Assembly: GCA_963784195.1 (NCBI GenBank)
Contig: CAWARA010000015.1
Coordinates: forward strand, 124,001-188,000
DNA length: 64,000 bases
Reading direction: 5' to 3'
DNA from: CAVQAH01 sp963784195
Lineage (GTDB): Bacteria; Acidobacteriota; Vicinamibacteria; Vicinamibacterales; 2-12-FULL-66-21
In this document: one piece after another, positions 35,046 through 43,592 of the stretch
Position numbering within the stretch: the first letter of the stretch is position 1
How the letters are laid out: each line of letters opens with the position of its first letter
Position numbers and translations under genes: made by a program
The notes under the pieces: model-generated
The model's database searches: none
What the model saw: only the letters and a program-made list of their open reading frames with translations
What the model was told of the DNA's origin: nothing

Positions 35046-35801
35046 ATGAAGACGCAGCTCATCACCCGGCGGCGTGCACTGATCGCGGGGGCAGCGGGTG
35101 TCGGCGGACTCCTCGTCCCGCGATACTGGAAGGACCTTCCGCCCACGTACGGCAACATTCTGCGGATGGGCGACACGCTGACCTATGCTGCCCATCGCAC
35201 GCTCTTGCCCGGCCAATCGCTGGTCAGAGAATACAGCCGCAGCGACATCACGTCGTTCCCTGCCACGGGCACCACGAGCCCGGGTGACGGCAAGCAGCCA
35301 CTCAGCGAACTGTATCGTCAGTTGCAGAGCGGCACGTTCGCCGACTGGCGGCTGTCCGTCGAGGGCCTGGTCGGTTCGCCGGGATCCTTCACGCTCGCCG
35401 ATCTCAAGCGAATGCCAGCGCGGACGCAGATCACGCGCCATACGTGCGAGGAGGGATGGACCGCCATCGGCGGGTGGACCGGCGTGCCACTCAGCCTGGT
35501 GCTCGGCGCCGCCGGAGGCCTCCTGCCGCCTGCGCGCTTCGTCGTGTTCTATTCGTTCGACGACTGGATCGACAGCATCGACCTGCTCGACGCCCTGCAT
35601 CCGCAGACGATCCTGGCCTACGGCATGAACGGGCGGGATCTGCCCATCCCTCACGGCGCACCGGTCCGGCTGCGAGTCGAACGGCAAATGGGTTACAAGA
35701 GCATGAAATACATCCACCGCATTGTCGTGAAGGATGAGTTCGACGATGGCGGGGAGAAGGGCAACATCCAGAACGGGTGGGCGTGGTATACGGGGATCTA
35801 G
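35046..35801 (+). CDS. Tat-exported molybdopterin-dependent oxidoreductase (sulfite-oxidase/MsrP fold)
   Basis: The 251-residue product begins with a Tat-type signal (TRRRALIAGAAGVGGLLVP). The mature protein has the molybdopterin domain of the sulfite oxidase/YedY superfamily: FADWRLSVEGLVGSPGSFTL, then TRHTCEEGWTAIGGWTGVPL, whose cysteine is the expected molybdenum ligand, and a later GAPVRLRVERQMGYKSMKYI segment. It lacks the dimerisation domain of sulfite oxidases and is shorter than MsrP. The substrate is not predictable. The gene follows its cytochrome b partner by one base. Confidence 0.8.
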   Translation: MKTQLITRRRALIAGAAGVGGLLVPRYWKDLPPTYGNILRMGDTLTYAAHRTLLPGQSLVREYSRSDITSFPATGTTSPGDGKQPLSELYRQLQSGTFADWRLSVEGLVGSPGSFTLADLKRMPARTQITRHTCEEGWTAIGGWTGVPLSLVLGAAGGLLPPARFVVFYSFDDWIDSIDLLDALHPQTILAYGMNGRDLPIPHGAPVRLRVERQMGYKSMKYIHRIVVKDEFDDGGEKGNIQNGWAWYTGI

Positions 35802-35892
35802 TCGGTCCGGGCCACCGAACCCGTAGCGCCGCGTCCATGACGGAGACGGTTTTGGCTGCGGTTCGTCCTATCAATCTGGAGAACCGACACAC

Positions 35893-36444
35893 TTGCAAGC
35901 GGTTGACCCTAAGGCTACGACCACCCCTTCCTTTGACATCCGACTCGCGACCCCGGAGGATTCCCTCATCGTCGCCACCCAGCGGGTGGCCATGTTTCGG
36001 GACATGGGTCGGACCACGCCGGAAATCGAGCAGCCGCTTCTGGAATCCTGTGCGGGTTATTTGTTGAAGGCGCTCGCGAGCGGCGAGTATGTTGGATGGG
36101 TGGCTCAACTCACCTCGCCACCGCACTCGGTTATCGGAGGCGCCGGAGTCCAATTCCGGCCGTTCCTTCCTCGCACGGATCCCACCGGCCAGCTCCTGCT
36201 AGTCGGTCGGGAGGGTTTGGTCCTCAATGTCTACGTCGACCCGGCACACAGGCAGCAAGGTGTTGCACGCCGCCTGATGGGCACCATCATCCACTGGGCT
36301 CCTGGCGTCGGGATTGTGCGATTGGTTCTGCATGCTTCGCCCGCCGGGCGGCACCTTTACGAGTCCCTCGGATTTCTCGCGAGTAACGAGATGTTCTTCC
36401 CGCCCTTCGGTACACCATCAGCATCGCGCGACGGCTCGGGCTAA
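35893..36444 (+). CDS. GNAT-family N-acetyltransferase
   Basis: The 183-residue protein is a GCN5-related acetyltransferase that transfers acetyl from acetyl-CoA to an unknown amine. Motif A is LVLNVYVDPAHRQQGVARRL (near residues 112-131) with the Q/RxxGxA-type CoA-pyrophosphate loop, and motif B is IVRLVLHASPAGRHLYESLGF. The frame opens with TTG 35,893; the conserved fold starts at FDIRLATPEDSLIV, so a slightly later start is possible. It stands alone between the oxidoreductase pair and a second acetyltransferase gene. Confidence 0.8.
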   Translation: MQAVDPKATTTPSFDIRLATPEDSLIVATQRVAMFRDMGRTTPEIEQPLLESCAGYLLKALASGEYVGWVAQLTSPPHSVIGGAGVQFRPFLPRTDPTGQLLLVGREGLVLNVYVDPAHRQQGVARRLMGTIIHWAPGVGIVRLVLHASPAGRHLYESLGFLASNEMFFPPFGTPSASRDGSG

Positions 36445-36645
36445 GCGCACGTGGCGCTGACGTCTGGACCGAGTTGGCGCTGCGCCGCCTTCTGAGTGCC
36501 ACGCCGCGCCAGTGGCTGGGTGACGCAGGTTATCCTGTTGGCGGTACTGATTCATGCGGACCTCCTCTGCGCTGCTCGGGAGCCGGGTCCGGCAGCCACC
36601 GCGGGAGGACAATTGGAAATCGACAGCGCGAAGGAGCGCTCCACT

Positions 36646-37167
36646 ATGCCCTTCGACCTGCAGCCTGTTCTGAAGGGCGAACTCCTCGAACTCAGGCCTC
36701 TGCGACCCCAGGATTTCGACGATCTCTTCGCGGTGGCTTCGGACCCTCTCATTTGGGAGCAACATCCCCATAAGGACCGCTACAAGGAGGAGGAGTTTCG
36801 GACCTTCTTCCGCGAAGCCCTGGAGTCTGGGGGTGCCTTGATCGCAACCGACGTGAGGGATGGCCGGATCATCGGGTCGTCGCGGTTCCACGGTTACGAT
36901 CGGGAGGCGAGCGAAATAGAGATCGGCTGGACGTTCCTCGCCCGATCCCACTGGGGCGGCCGCTACAACGGCGAAATGAAGCGACTCATGCTTCACCATG
37001 CGTTCAGGTTCGTCGACCGGGTCGTCTTTCTCATCGGCCCACAGAATCTTCGCTCGCAGCGAGCCGTGGAGACGATCGGCGCTGTCCGCGTTGGCTCGAG
37101 ACCAGATGCGAGTGGTCGCGAGAGCCTCGTTTACCAGATCACTCCCACGGCAGTCCGTAGTCCGTAG
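36646..37167 (+). CDS. RimJ/RimL-like GNAT acetyltransferase
   Basis: The 173-residue product begins MPFDLQPVLKGELLELRPLR, the typical start of RimL-type acetyltransferases. IEIGWTFLARSHWGGRYNGE (motif A) and QNLRSQRAVETIGAVRVG (motif B) follow. It probably acetylates a protein N-terminus or a small molecule. ATG 36,646 follows GGAGCG and starts at the conserved domain; ATG 36,496 would add 50 unrelated residues. The last residues run into a stutter repeat (37,152 onward), so the original C-terminus may have been altered. Confidence 0.8.
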   Translation: MPFDLQPVLKGELLELRPLRPQDFDDLFAVASDPLIWEQHPHKDRYKEEEFRTFFREALESGGALIATDVRDGRIIGSSRFHGYDREASEIEIGWTFLARSHWGGRYNGEMKRLMLHHAFRFVDRVVFLIGPQNLRSQRAVETIGAVRVGSRPDASGRESLVYQITPTAVRSP

Positions 37168-37257
37168 TCCGTGGTTCGTGGCTCGTCGCTCGGAAAGCCA
37201 TATCCTAGCTGGGGGTCTACGAGCAACGAGCAACGAGCTACGAACCACGAACTACGG
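37152..37257. repeat. Long phased stutter palindrome
   Basis: The left arm repeats CCGTAGTCCGTGGTTCGTGG-type heptamers. The right arm repeats CGAGCAACGAGCTACGAACC and CACGAACTACGG, its approximate reverse complement. The arms are about 35-40 bases with a 30-base centre. It is the clearest example of this repeat class in the window and overlaps the end of the acetyltransferase gene. Confidence 0.75.
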
Positions 37258-37387
37258 CGCATGTCAGGTATTGACCGCACCTGCGCACGTTCGCACCTGC
37301 GCACCTACGCACTTGGTTCCGTGGCGATCTCCTCCCGCACAAGATCGTGATAGCGCGCGCCTCGGTCCCGGGTGTACTACAATCCCC

Positions 37388-38119
37388 ATGAAACGAACGA
37401 CCATCGCCCTTCTTACGCTATTACTTGCCACCAGTCTCGCGGCGCAGCAGCAACCGGCGCAGGCGCCGCCGCCGAACCAGGTCGCGCTCGCCGAGGCTCG
37501 CGAGCATGCAAAGGCGGGGCGGACGGCGGAAGCCATCGCGGCGCTGGAGCGGGTAACGCCTCCCGCGCCGGCAGTGCTCAATCAGCTCCGCACGTCGGAC
37601 GACTTCAAGATGCTGCGCGACAACCCGCGGTTTCAGGCGATCGTCACGAAGCTCATGCCGTGTCAAGAACCGCAGTACAAAGAGTTCGACTTCTGGCTCG
37701 GCGATTGGGAGGTGCGCAACGCCGCCGGCAACCTCCTCGGTCGCAACCGCATCACCAAGCGGTATGGCGGCTGCGTCGTGCTCGAGGAGTGGGAGAGCGC
37801 GGCAGGCGGCGGCGGCAGCAGCTTCAACGTCTACGACCAACAGACGAAGCAATGGCATCAGTTCTGGGTGGACGCGAGCGGCACCAACTGGCTCTCCAGC
37901 GACAAGCAGGGGAACCCGGTCACGCTGCGCGGCGGGATTCGCGACGGCGCGATGGTGCTGACCTCGCATCCGGATACGCTGCCGTCAATTGGGTTGACCC
38001 GCACCACGTGGCGCCCGTTGCCTGACGGCGGCTTGCGGCAGACCTTCGAGAGCTCGAGCGATGGCGGCAAGACCTGGACGGTCTCGTTCGACGGCTTCTA
38101 CAAGAAGACCAAGTCCTGA
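37388..38119 (+). CDS. Secreted protein with C-terminal beta-rich domain, function unknown
   Basis: The 243-residue product starts MKRTTIALLTLLLATSLAA, a signal peptide cut before QQQPAQ. A short TPR-like helix pair follows (LAEAREHAKAGRTAEAIAAL), then a beta-rich domain: FDFWLGDWEVRNAAGNLLGR, YGGCVVLEEWESA and GGKTWTVSFDGFYKKTK. The FWLGDWEV start is common to an uncharacterised secreted family seen in soil bacteria (from memory). An ATG far upstream (36,998) is rejected because it would read through the stutter repeat. A low-complexity CGCACCTGCGCAC tract lies at 37,262-37,320. Confidence 0.65.
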   Translation: MKRTTIALLTLLLATSLAAQQQPAQAPPPNQVALAEAREHAKAGRTAEAIAALERVTPPAPAVLNQLRTSDDFKMLRDNPRFQAIVTKLMPCQEPQYKEFDFWLGDWEVRNAAGNLLGRNRITKRYGGCVVLEEWESAAGGGGSSFNVYDQQTKQWHQFWVDASGTNWLSSDKQGNPVTLRGGIRDGAMVLTSHPDTLPSIGLTRTTWRPLPDGGLRQTFESSSDGGKTWTVSFDGFYKKTKS

Positions 38120-38142
38120 CGGAGCGAGTTCTCGTATTCGCT

Positions 38143-38358
38143 GTGATGATCGCCTTGACTCTGTTCGGCGTGGGCCTGGCGGTCTGGCTGCTCCGCGATA
38201 CAAGCCGCGTGTCGTTTCACGTGCCGTTCTTCATGCTCTGGTCATCGAAGAGGCGTCTAAACGAGCTGCTCATGCGAGAGCTACTGTGTAAGTTTACCGG
38301 CGTCCCACGTGGTGGCGGGGCCGCAGGATGGGATATTGATCGTCCCAACCGCGACTGA
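38143..38358 (+). CDS. Possible truncated small membrane protein
   Basis: A 71-codon frame starts 24 bases after the preceding gene. It begins MMIALTLFGVGLAVWLLRDT, a single transmembrane helix, then amphipathic sequence FHVPFFMLWSSKRRLNELLM. The rest overlaps the end of the opposite-strand lipoprotein gene and looks non-native, so it may be the 5' part of a truncated gene. Function is unknown. Confidence 0.3.
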   Translation: MMIALTLFGVGLAVWLLRDTSRVSFHVPFFMLWSSKRRLNELLMRELLCKFTGVPRGGGAAGWDIDRPNRD

Positions 38359-38982
38359 CGTCGAAACGATCGTTCCAGCGATGACGACGCCGTTGTCTCC
38401 TGAAAGAGAGAACTCGCCGTTGTCGACCGATGGCGACGGCGAGAAAGTCGTAGTCTCCGTTCCCGAATACTGGCAAGTCACACTGATCAGCAGGTTGTTC
38501 TGAATAGTAAATCTGAAGACAAGGGCCTCACCAGAGCTACCGAACCATTCTCCGTTGAAATCAAAGGATTGGCGCGGAGCGTAAGTGTATCCGTCCGGAA
38601 GTCTGGCAAACGCGCCGCCGGGGTGACTCACGACCACGTCCACTGGTCCTGCAGTACGGGCAGGCGCAGAGAAATGCATCATCGTGATGTTGCGGTCTCG
38701 GGGGTGCCAGCCAAATGTTCCATATACGACGACACCGCCAAGCGTTATGGTCGCGCCAGCGTGGATTCCAGTACCAGTGATCGTCACGGGTGTGCCGCCG
38801 TCGGTCGATCCGATGTTCGGCGAGACAGCCGATATGGACGGGCCAACAGGCGCAGTCGGGGTTGGCGGTTGTGTGGCGGTCGTCGGTTGAGTGGGTGCTG
38901 AAACAGAGCCTGGGTCGCAACCAAGACCCACGACCGCCAGAAGGCTGGCCATGACAGTGCGTGCCAAGAAACGGTTGAACAC
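38281..38982 (-). CDS. Lipoprotein with IPT/TIG domain
   Basis: The product of about 233 residues has a signal peptide with a lipobox (TVMASLLAVVGLGC), then a Thr/Pro-rich linker. An IPT/TIG Ig-like domain follows (PSISAVSPNIGSTDGGTPVT, ITGTGIHAGATITLGG, VDVVVSHPGGAFARLPDGYT), then a beta-rich C-terminal domain (FDFNGEWFGSSGEALVFRFT). GTG 38,982 was chosen because GAGGAGA precedes it and the resulting start (VFNRFLARTVMASLLA) aligns with the paralogue upstream (MSNRFKARTLMASLLA). It is probably co-transcribed with that gene, 50 bases away. Confidence 0.7.
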   Translation of the reverse strand: MFNRFLARTVMASLLAVVGLGCDPGSVSAPTQPTTATQPPTPTAPVGPSISAVSPNIGSTDGGTPVTITGTGIHAGATITLGGVVVYGTFGWHPRDRNITMMHFSAPARTAGPVDVVVSHPGGAFARLPDGYTYAPRQSFDFNGEWFGSSGEALVFRFTIQNNLLISVTCQYSGTETTTFSPSPSVDNGEFSLSGDNGVVIAGTIVSTSVAVGTINIPSCGPATTWDAGKLTQ

Positions 38983-39032
38983 GTGACTCTCCTCAAATCG
39001 GGGGCCAGAGCGATCTCCCACGAAACGTGAAT

Positions 39033-39758
39033 TCAACGTCGGACGAGCAGGATGTCGAATCGCGTGTCGCCGCTGACGGACGCGGTATTAGCCTGCGGTT
39101 GGTAGCCTTCTTTGCCCACCGAGACGACGCTCGTGCCGTCATACAGCCCCGGTATTTCGTACAACCCGTTCAGGTCGGTTTGAATCTCGCGCCATCCGTC
39201 CCCGACAAGGCGAGAAACCCAGACGCCTTCGATCGGCGCGCGCCCTGTCGACGTCTCTTCAGTGACCACGCCTGACAACGTGTAGCTTCCAGGCGGATAC
39301 ACGTTGCTCGGGGTCACGACCAGTGCGCCGCTCACGAGGTCGAGATCGAGGATGGTCCCCGGGTTGTGGTGACCATATTCGCCTGTCAGGTAGGCCCGCC
39401 TCTCGCCGTCCCTGGTCCCGAAGCGGACTTCGAAGGCGCACTCGCAGAGGCTCTCGGCGGGAATGTAACCGCCGTGAACGGCGTATCCCGGAAGGCGCGT
39501 ACCGTCGGCGAGCCAAATGAGCTCGCCGGCCGTGTTGATCTGCACGATCTGCTCGTCGACGTCGCGCAGATCTGACGTGGTGAACCCCGACGCCGCGTCC
39601 GCAAAAACTCTCAGAGTCGGAGTTGATGCCGATGGCGCGCCCGGAGTCGGTCCTTCAGGCGGCGAGGGTGTCAGCGGGTGATCACCGCAGCCAAGTGTCA
39701 TTGCTGCAATGGCCAGAAGGCTGGCCATGAGAGTGCGCGCCTTAAAACGGTTCGACAT
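39033..39758 (-). CDS. Lipoprotein with carboxypeptidase-regulatory-like domain
   Basis: The 241-residue product starts MSNRFKARTLMASLLAIAAM with lipobox LGC and a proline-rich linker. The middle resembles secreted proteins of this lineage (TSDLRDVDEQIVQINTAGEL). The C-terminal ~80 residues form a carboxypeptidase-regulatory-like beta-sandwich (SYTLSGVVTEETSTGRAPIE, TDLNGLYEIPGLYDGTSVVS). It should be lipid-anchored in the cell envelope. It lies upstream of the IPT/TIG lipoprotein on the same strand and shares its signal peptide, which points to duplication or domain shuffling. Confidence 0.7.
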   Translation of the reverse strand: MSNRFKARTLMASLLAIAAMTLGCGDHPLTPSPPEGPTPGAPSASTPTLRVFADAASGFTTSDLRDVDEQIVQINTAGELIWLADGTRLPGYAVHGGYIPAESLCECAFEVRFGTRDGERRAYLTGEYGHHNPGTILDLDLVSGALVVTPSNVYPPGSYTLSGVVTEETSTGRAPIEGVWVSRLVGDGWREIQTDLNGLYEIPGLYDGTSVVSVGKEGYQPQANTASVSGDTRFDILLVRR

Positions 39759-40093
39759 GTGTCTGCTCCTCGAGATCGCGTGTCACGAGCGGGAATGAAC
39801 ACACGCCGGAGTCTGCTTGCGATGTGGGAGATTGGCTATGGAGACGGGATGAACGACAGCTGAAGGTTTTCTGAGACCGCAAACCATTGAGGCAGTGGGC
39901 GTTGGGATCCAATCAGCGCTGTTGACATGCTGGTCGCAGGCGAGTATCTCTATCAGCTATTCGCCAGGCACTTGCGGTGTGAACGTGCGGGCGCGGCCGG
40001 GACACCTCTCACCTAACACTTACAACCTGCGGTCAGGAGACGTGAGTGCGCATTTGGCACACGTAGGCGGACAGCCGCCTAGGGAGGACTCCT
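39759..40093. other. Intergenic region, no gene seen
   Basis: About 335 bases between divergent genes. I see no credible reading frame, tRNA or strong hairpin. It should hold the divergent promoters; GGGAGGAC, just before the subtilase ATG, is its probable ribosome-binding site. Confidence 0.5.
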
Positions 40094-41576
40094 ATGGCCA
40101 AGAAAAGGAAGAAGGTCGTCAGCCACACAGGGCGTGATACGAAAGCGGGGTTCGTGAGTGTCGACGTCGAGGCTCCCGATATTCCCGACTATGTATTGGT
40201 CGAGCTTCGGTATGAGAGCCCCGTCGCATACAGCCGTGCCAGGTTTTCTGCTCCCGCTGCCGCCGCTAGCCAGGCCGAAACCCTGAACAACGTGCTGGCG
40301 AAGTACGACATCGAAACCATGCGCTCCCACTTCGGTCTGCCCTCGCCGGCGATCAAGGCCAGGGTTGAGGTAGCGGCCACGCTGCCGCCGGAACCGGAGC
40401 CGAAGAAGTTCGCGAAGAAGGGCATGGATACGGAGTTCATCCAGAGCGGCTTCGTCCAGGTCGTGCCGAAGAAGAGCAGCGACGCGCCGAAGATCGCCCG
40501 GGAACTGAACAAGAAAGGGCCGGTCTGGAAGGCATTCGTTGCGCCCCGGCCGGTTCCCGCGGCCGTCCTGAACGGATCACAGAGCGGCAGCCGTAACTTC
40601 GAGCCATCGCAGGGCTATCTGCACTCGGCCCCGAATGGAATCGGTGCGATGGAGGTGTGGTCGCTGGGCGGAGCGAAGGGCACGGGGATCACGATCTGCG
40701 ACATCGAGGGCAACTGGAACCGGACGCACGAGGATCTGCCGTCCGGGATCTCGCTCATCGGCGGCACCGTGATCGACGAGCTCGGCTGGAGGAATCACGG
40801 CACGGCGGTTCTCGGCGAGATGATCTCGATTCCGGACGTCAGGGGCACCGTTGGCATCAGCCATTCGGCAAAGGCGGTCGTCCACCCGGCCATCGTCAGC
40901 GGTGTGTTCAACACGGCCGCGCGCGATCGCGAACGCCACGGCCTTCTTGAAGGCCGGCGACGTCATCCTCATCGAGCTGCAGGCGACAGGGCCCAACGGC
41001 AAGTACGTGGCGATGCAGTTCTGGGGCGATATCTTTTCGGCGATCGCGGCAGCGACGGCGAAGGGCATCACCGTCGTCGAGGCTGCCGGTAACGGCGACG
41101 AGAACTTCGACCTCGCGGTCTTCAATGGCACAGGCCTCCAGAAAGACAGCGGTGCGATCGTCGTCGGCGCGGGGGTGCCGCCGACCAACCATTTCGACAA
41201 CGACAACAGCTATGCGTCGATCGGCGTGCCCCGCTCGCGCATCTGGTTCTCGAACTACGGCAAGATCGTCAACGTGCAGGCGTGGGGCTGGCACGTCACC
41301 ACGCTCGGCTATGGAGACGCGCAAGGAGGCACGTCGCAGAACACCTGGTACACGTTGCGGTTCTCCGGCACCTCGAGTGCGTCGCCGATCGTCACCGGAT
41401 CGGTGGCCTGCCTTCAGGGCCGTGCGAAGTCGAAGAATGGCTCGCCGATGACGCCGGCAAAGGTCAGGAATATCCTGATGTCGACCGGCACGCCACAAGA
41501 GGCGGGTCCAGGCGTGCCGCTGACGCAGCACATCGGCCCCCAGCCCAACCTGCCCAAGGCCATGGCGCTGGTGTAA
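40094..41576 (+). CDS. Subtilisin-like (S8) serine protease without signal peptide (one frame break)
   Basis: Removal of one extra base near 40,917-40,922 (AACACGGCC G CGCGCG) yields about 493 residues. The catalytic residues are visible: Asp in GTGITICDIEGNW, His in WRNHGTAVLGEM, and Ser in FSGTSSASPIVTGSVA. The N-terminal ~190 residues are basic and proline/alanine-rich, without a signal peptide (MAKKRKKVVSHTGRDTKAGF), so the enzyme may be cytoplasmic or use an unknown export route. DIEGNW departs from the common D-T/S-G motif. Three hypothetical genes follow at short spacing and may belong to the same unit. Confidence 0.8.
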
Positions 41577-41588
41577 GAATGGGATGTC

Positions 41589-41948
41589 GTGACCATTCCA
41601 GCGGTTCCGTTACCGAAGGACGGCAGCGTTCGAACGCCACTCGACATCAAGCTGAAGTCGGATTGGTACTTCGATACGAAACGCCGCACGTTCAAGTCCG
41701 CTGCGGGCGAGACGTTCTCACCGCGCGGCACGGTTCCGCAGGGCACCAGAATCGTCTACAAAGTGCCGAGCGCCGCGCACGCCGATGAATCCAGCTTGAA
41801 TGAGCACGAACGGGAGCTGCGGCGCTACATGCAGGTCATCCTGCCCAGGGGCGAATCGCCCGCGAACTATCTGCGGGCGGTTCGAGCCTGGCCCCCTGTC
41901 GAGGAGGCCCACGTCGGTCCGGACGTGAGCCTCCCGAAGCAACTGTGA
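41589..41948 (+). CDS. Hypothetical protein downstream of the subtilase
   Basis: The 119-residue product is small and soluble, starting MTIPAVPLPKDGSVRTPLDI from GTG 41,589. Features are SDWYFDTKRRTFKSAAGETF, then a charged helix (ESSLNEHERELRRYMQVILP). The gene starts 12 bases after the subtilase stop, which suggests a functional link, for example as partner, inhibitor or substrate; this is inference. I do not recognise the family. Confidence 0.5.
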   Translation: MTIPAVPLPKDGSVRTPLDIKLKSDWYFDTKRRTFKSAAGETFSPRGTVPQGTRIVYKVPSAAHADESSLNEHERELRRYMQVILPRGESPANYLRAVRAWPPVEEAHVGPDVSLPKQL

Positions 41949-42002
41949 GGCGCGTCCGTGCCACCGATGCTCGGTGTGTAACATGACCCGGATACCGGCA
42001 GC

Positions 42003-42932
42003 ATGACCGTCAAGACCTATTTGATTTCGCTTCCCGAGCGGTTGGTCCGCTCGGCGCTGGGGTTCGGCGCCGGAGTGGCGCACGAAGTGGGAGAGGTCGT
42101 CCTTCCGGAGGGTGTCCGCCGCGGTCAGCTGTATCAGAATCTCGTGGAAGCGACGCTCCAGTACCTGATCGAGGAGGTCGGCGGCGTCGAGGGTGTTTAC
42201 AGCGCCGCCGGGACCCTGCCGGACGACTTCCTCGCCAGGCGGACCGCGGGCAACGCAGTCGAGATGCTGGGGATCGTTGCCTTTCGCGCATCGCCCGTCT
42301 GGATCCTCGCGGCGCTGGCCGACCTTTGCGGTGTCGGTCGGCACTTGATTCCGGAGCTGGCCGACGCCCTGAAAGCACAGGGCCTCCTGGAAAAGGACGC
42401 ACAGTTCGCGACCGTCGATCAGCTGCTGGACGGCTTGGAACGCACCTCGTCGCGCGTCGCGGCAACCATCAACACGCCACCGCTCGACGTGGCGGGACTT
42501 CGACACGAATGGCAGGCAATTCGAGAAGAAACCCGACTCCTGCCGCCGGGCAGTCTTCCCTCGCGTGACACCATCAGCCACCTGTGGGCGCAGCTGAAGG
42601 CAGAATCCGCGAGGCAGAACAGGTCGATTTTCGAAACATCGTCGGTGATGGCAGTATCAGCGGCGCGAGCCCTTCCAAGCGGCCTGCGTTGGCTCACCGC
42701 CTCGACACGGGTTGGCGCGATGCGCACCGGCGAGGTGTTCGCGGCGTCGCTGCTGGATCATTACAAGCAGACTCTGAACGAGATACGTCAGGTCGGATAC
42801 GTGACATATGCCGGCCGGCAGTTTCGACCATACGTCCGTGCGGCCGTCGCTCAGTTTTCGCCGAAGCGGCGCACGCTCACCGAACGCCTGTATGAGAAGC
42901 TCCAGGGCATCAGGTCAGCCGGGCGAGAATGA
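42003..42932 (+). CDS. Hypothetical protein, mostly helical
   Basis: The 309-residue protein starts MTVKTYLISLPERLVRSALG. It is largely alpha-helical, with amphipathic segments (YQNLVEATLQYLIEEVGG, VEMLGIVAFRASPVWILAALA, GVGRHLIPELADALKAQGLL) and a basic C-terminus. A moderately hydrophobic stretch around ASPVWILAALADLCGVG may associate with membrane. No catalytic motif is visible. The stop overlaps the next start by four bases (ATGA), so the two are translationally coupled, and it follows the 119-residue gene by 54 bases. Confidence 0.6.
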   Translation: MTVKTYLISLPERLVRSALGFGAGVAHEVGEVVLPEGVRRGQLYQNLVEATLQYLIEEVGGVEGVYSAAGTLPDDFLARRTAGNAVEMLGIVAFRASPVWILAALADLCGVGRHLIPELADALKAQGLLEKDAQFATVDQLLDGLERTSSRVAATINTPPLDVAGLRHEWQAIREETRLLPPGSLPSRDTISHLWAQLKAESARQNRSIFETSSVMAVSAARALPSGLRWLTASTRVGAMRTGEVFAASLLDHYKQTLNEIRQVGYVTYAGRQFRPYVRAAVAQFSPKRRTLTERLYEKLQGIRSAGRE

Positions 42933-43471
42933 CCGCGAGACTCACCGGAGGGATGCTCTTTCATATTAGCGAGGAGTCTGACATCGCCCGATTCGAGCCG
43001 CGCGCGTCAGAATTCGCCACCGGCCTGGTTGTCTGGGCGATCGACGAAGGTCGCCTGTGCAACTACCTGGTGCCGCGCGACTGCCCGCGGGTGACCTACT
43101 ACGCCGGGGCTGACACCACTGCGACTGACGTGGATCGGTTTCTGGGCTCGAGTCCCGCGGTTGTCGCGATCGAGAGTGGCTGGCTGGAACGCGTACGGTC
43201 GACCTGGCTCTATTGCTACCACATGCCGACGGAGACCTTCGAGTGCCTTGACGCATGTGCCGGTTACTTCGTGAGTCGAGTGCCGGTTATCCCTTCACGC
43301 GTCGAGGTCTTTCAGGACCCACTCGCTGAGTTACTGGGGCGTGGGGTCGAGTTGCGAGTCATTCCGAATCTCTGGTCCTTGCGCGATGCTGTGGTTGCAT
43401 CGAGCTTGCAGTTCTCGCTCATTCGCATGCGGAACGCGGCGCCGGATTGCCGGTCCGTCTCTGGTAGGTGA
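42929..43471 (+). CDS. Hypothetical protein (resembles DUF6886)
   Basis: The 180-residue product starts MTARLTGGMLFHISEESDIA and contains ARFEPRASEFATGLVVWAID, NYLVPRDCPRVTYYAG, VVAIESGWLERVRSTWLYCY and ETFECLDACAGYFVSRVPVI. The order LFHISEE... RFEPR... PRDCPRV matches the uncharacterised DUF6886 family as I remember it. It is cytoplasmic with no signal peptide. The start overlaps the stop of the preceding gene. The last residues after NLWSLRDAVVASSLQFSLIR are low-complexity. Confidence 0.55.
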   Translation: MTARLTGGMLFHISEESDIARFEPRASEFATGLVVWAIDEGRLCNYLVPRDCPRVTYYAGADTTATDVDRFLGSSPAVVAIESGWLERVRSTWLYCYHMPTETFECLDACAGYFVSRVPVIPSRVEVFQDPLAELLGRGVELRVIPNLWSLRDAVVASSLQFSLIRMRNAAPDCRSVSGR

Positions 43472-43592
43472 TGCGCAGCAGTGAACCAGCAGGCTCAGAT
43501 CTCGCGACAGAGGAGGCCAGGATGAAAGGCCAACTTAGGAAGGCTTGGGGATCGTCTAAGCGGTGGCTCGTGACGACCTGAACACGCGATAG

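Noticed and set aside
37152..37257. CRISPR array
   Set aside because: Units are 7-8 bp, degenerate and without 25-40-bp spacers; no cas gene is present.
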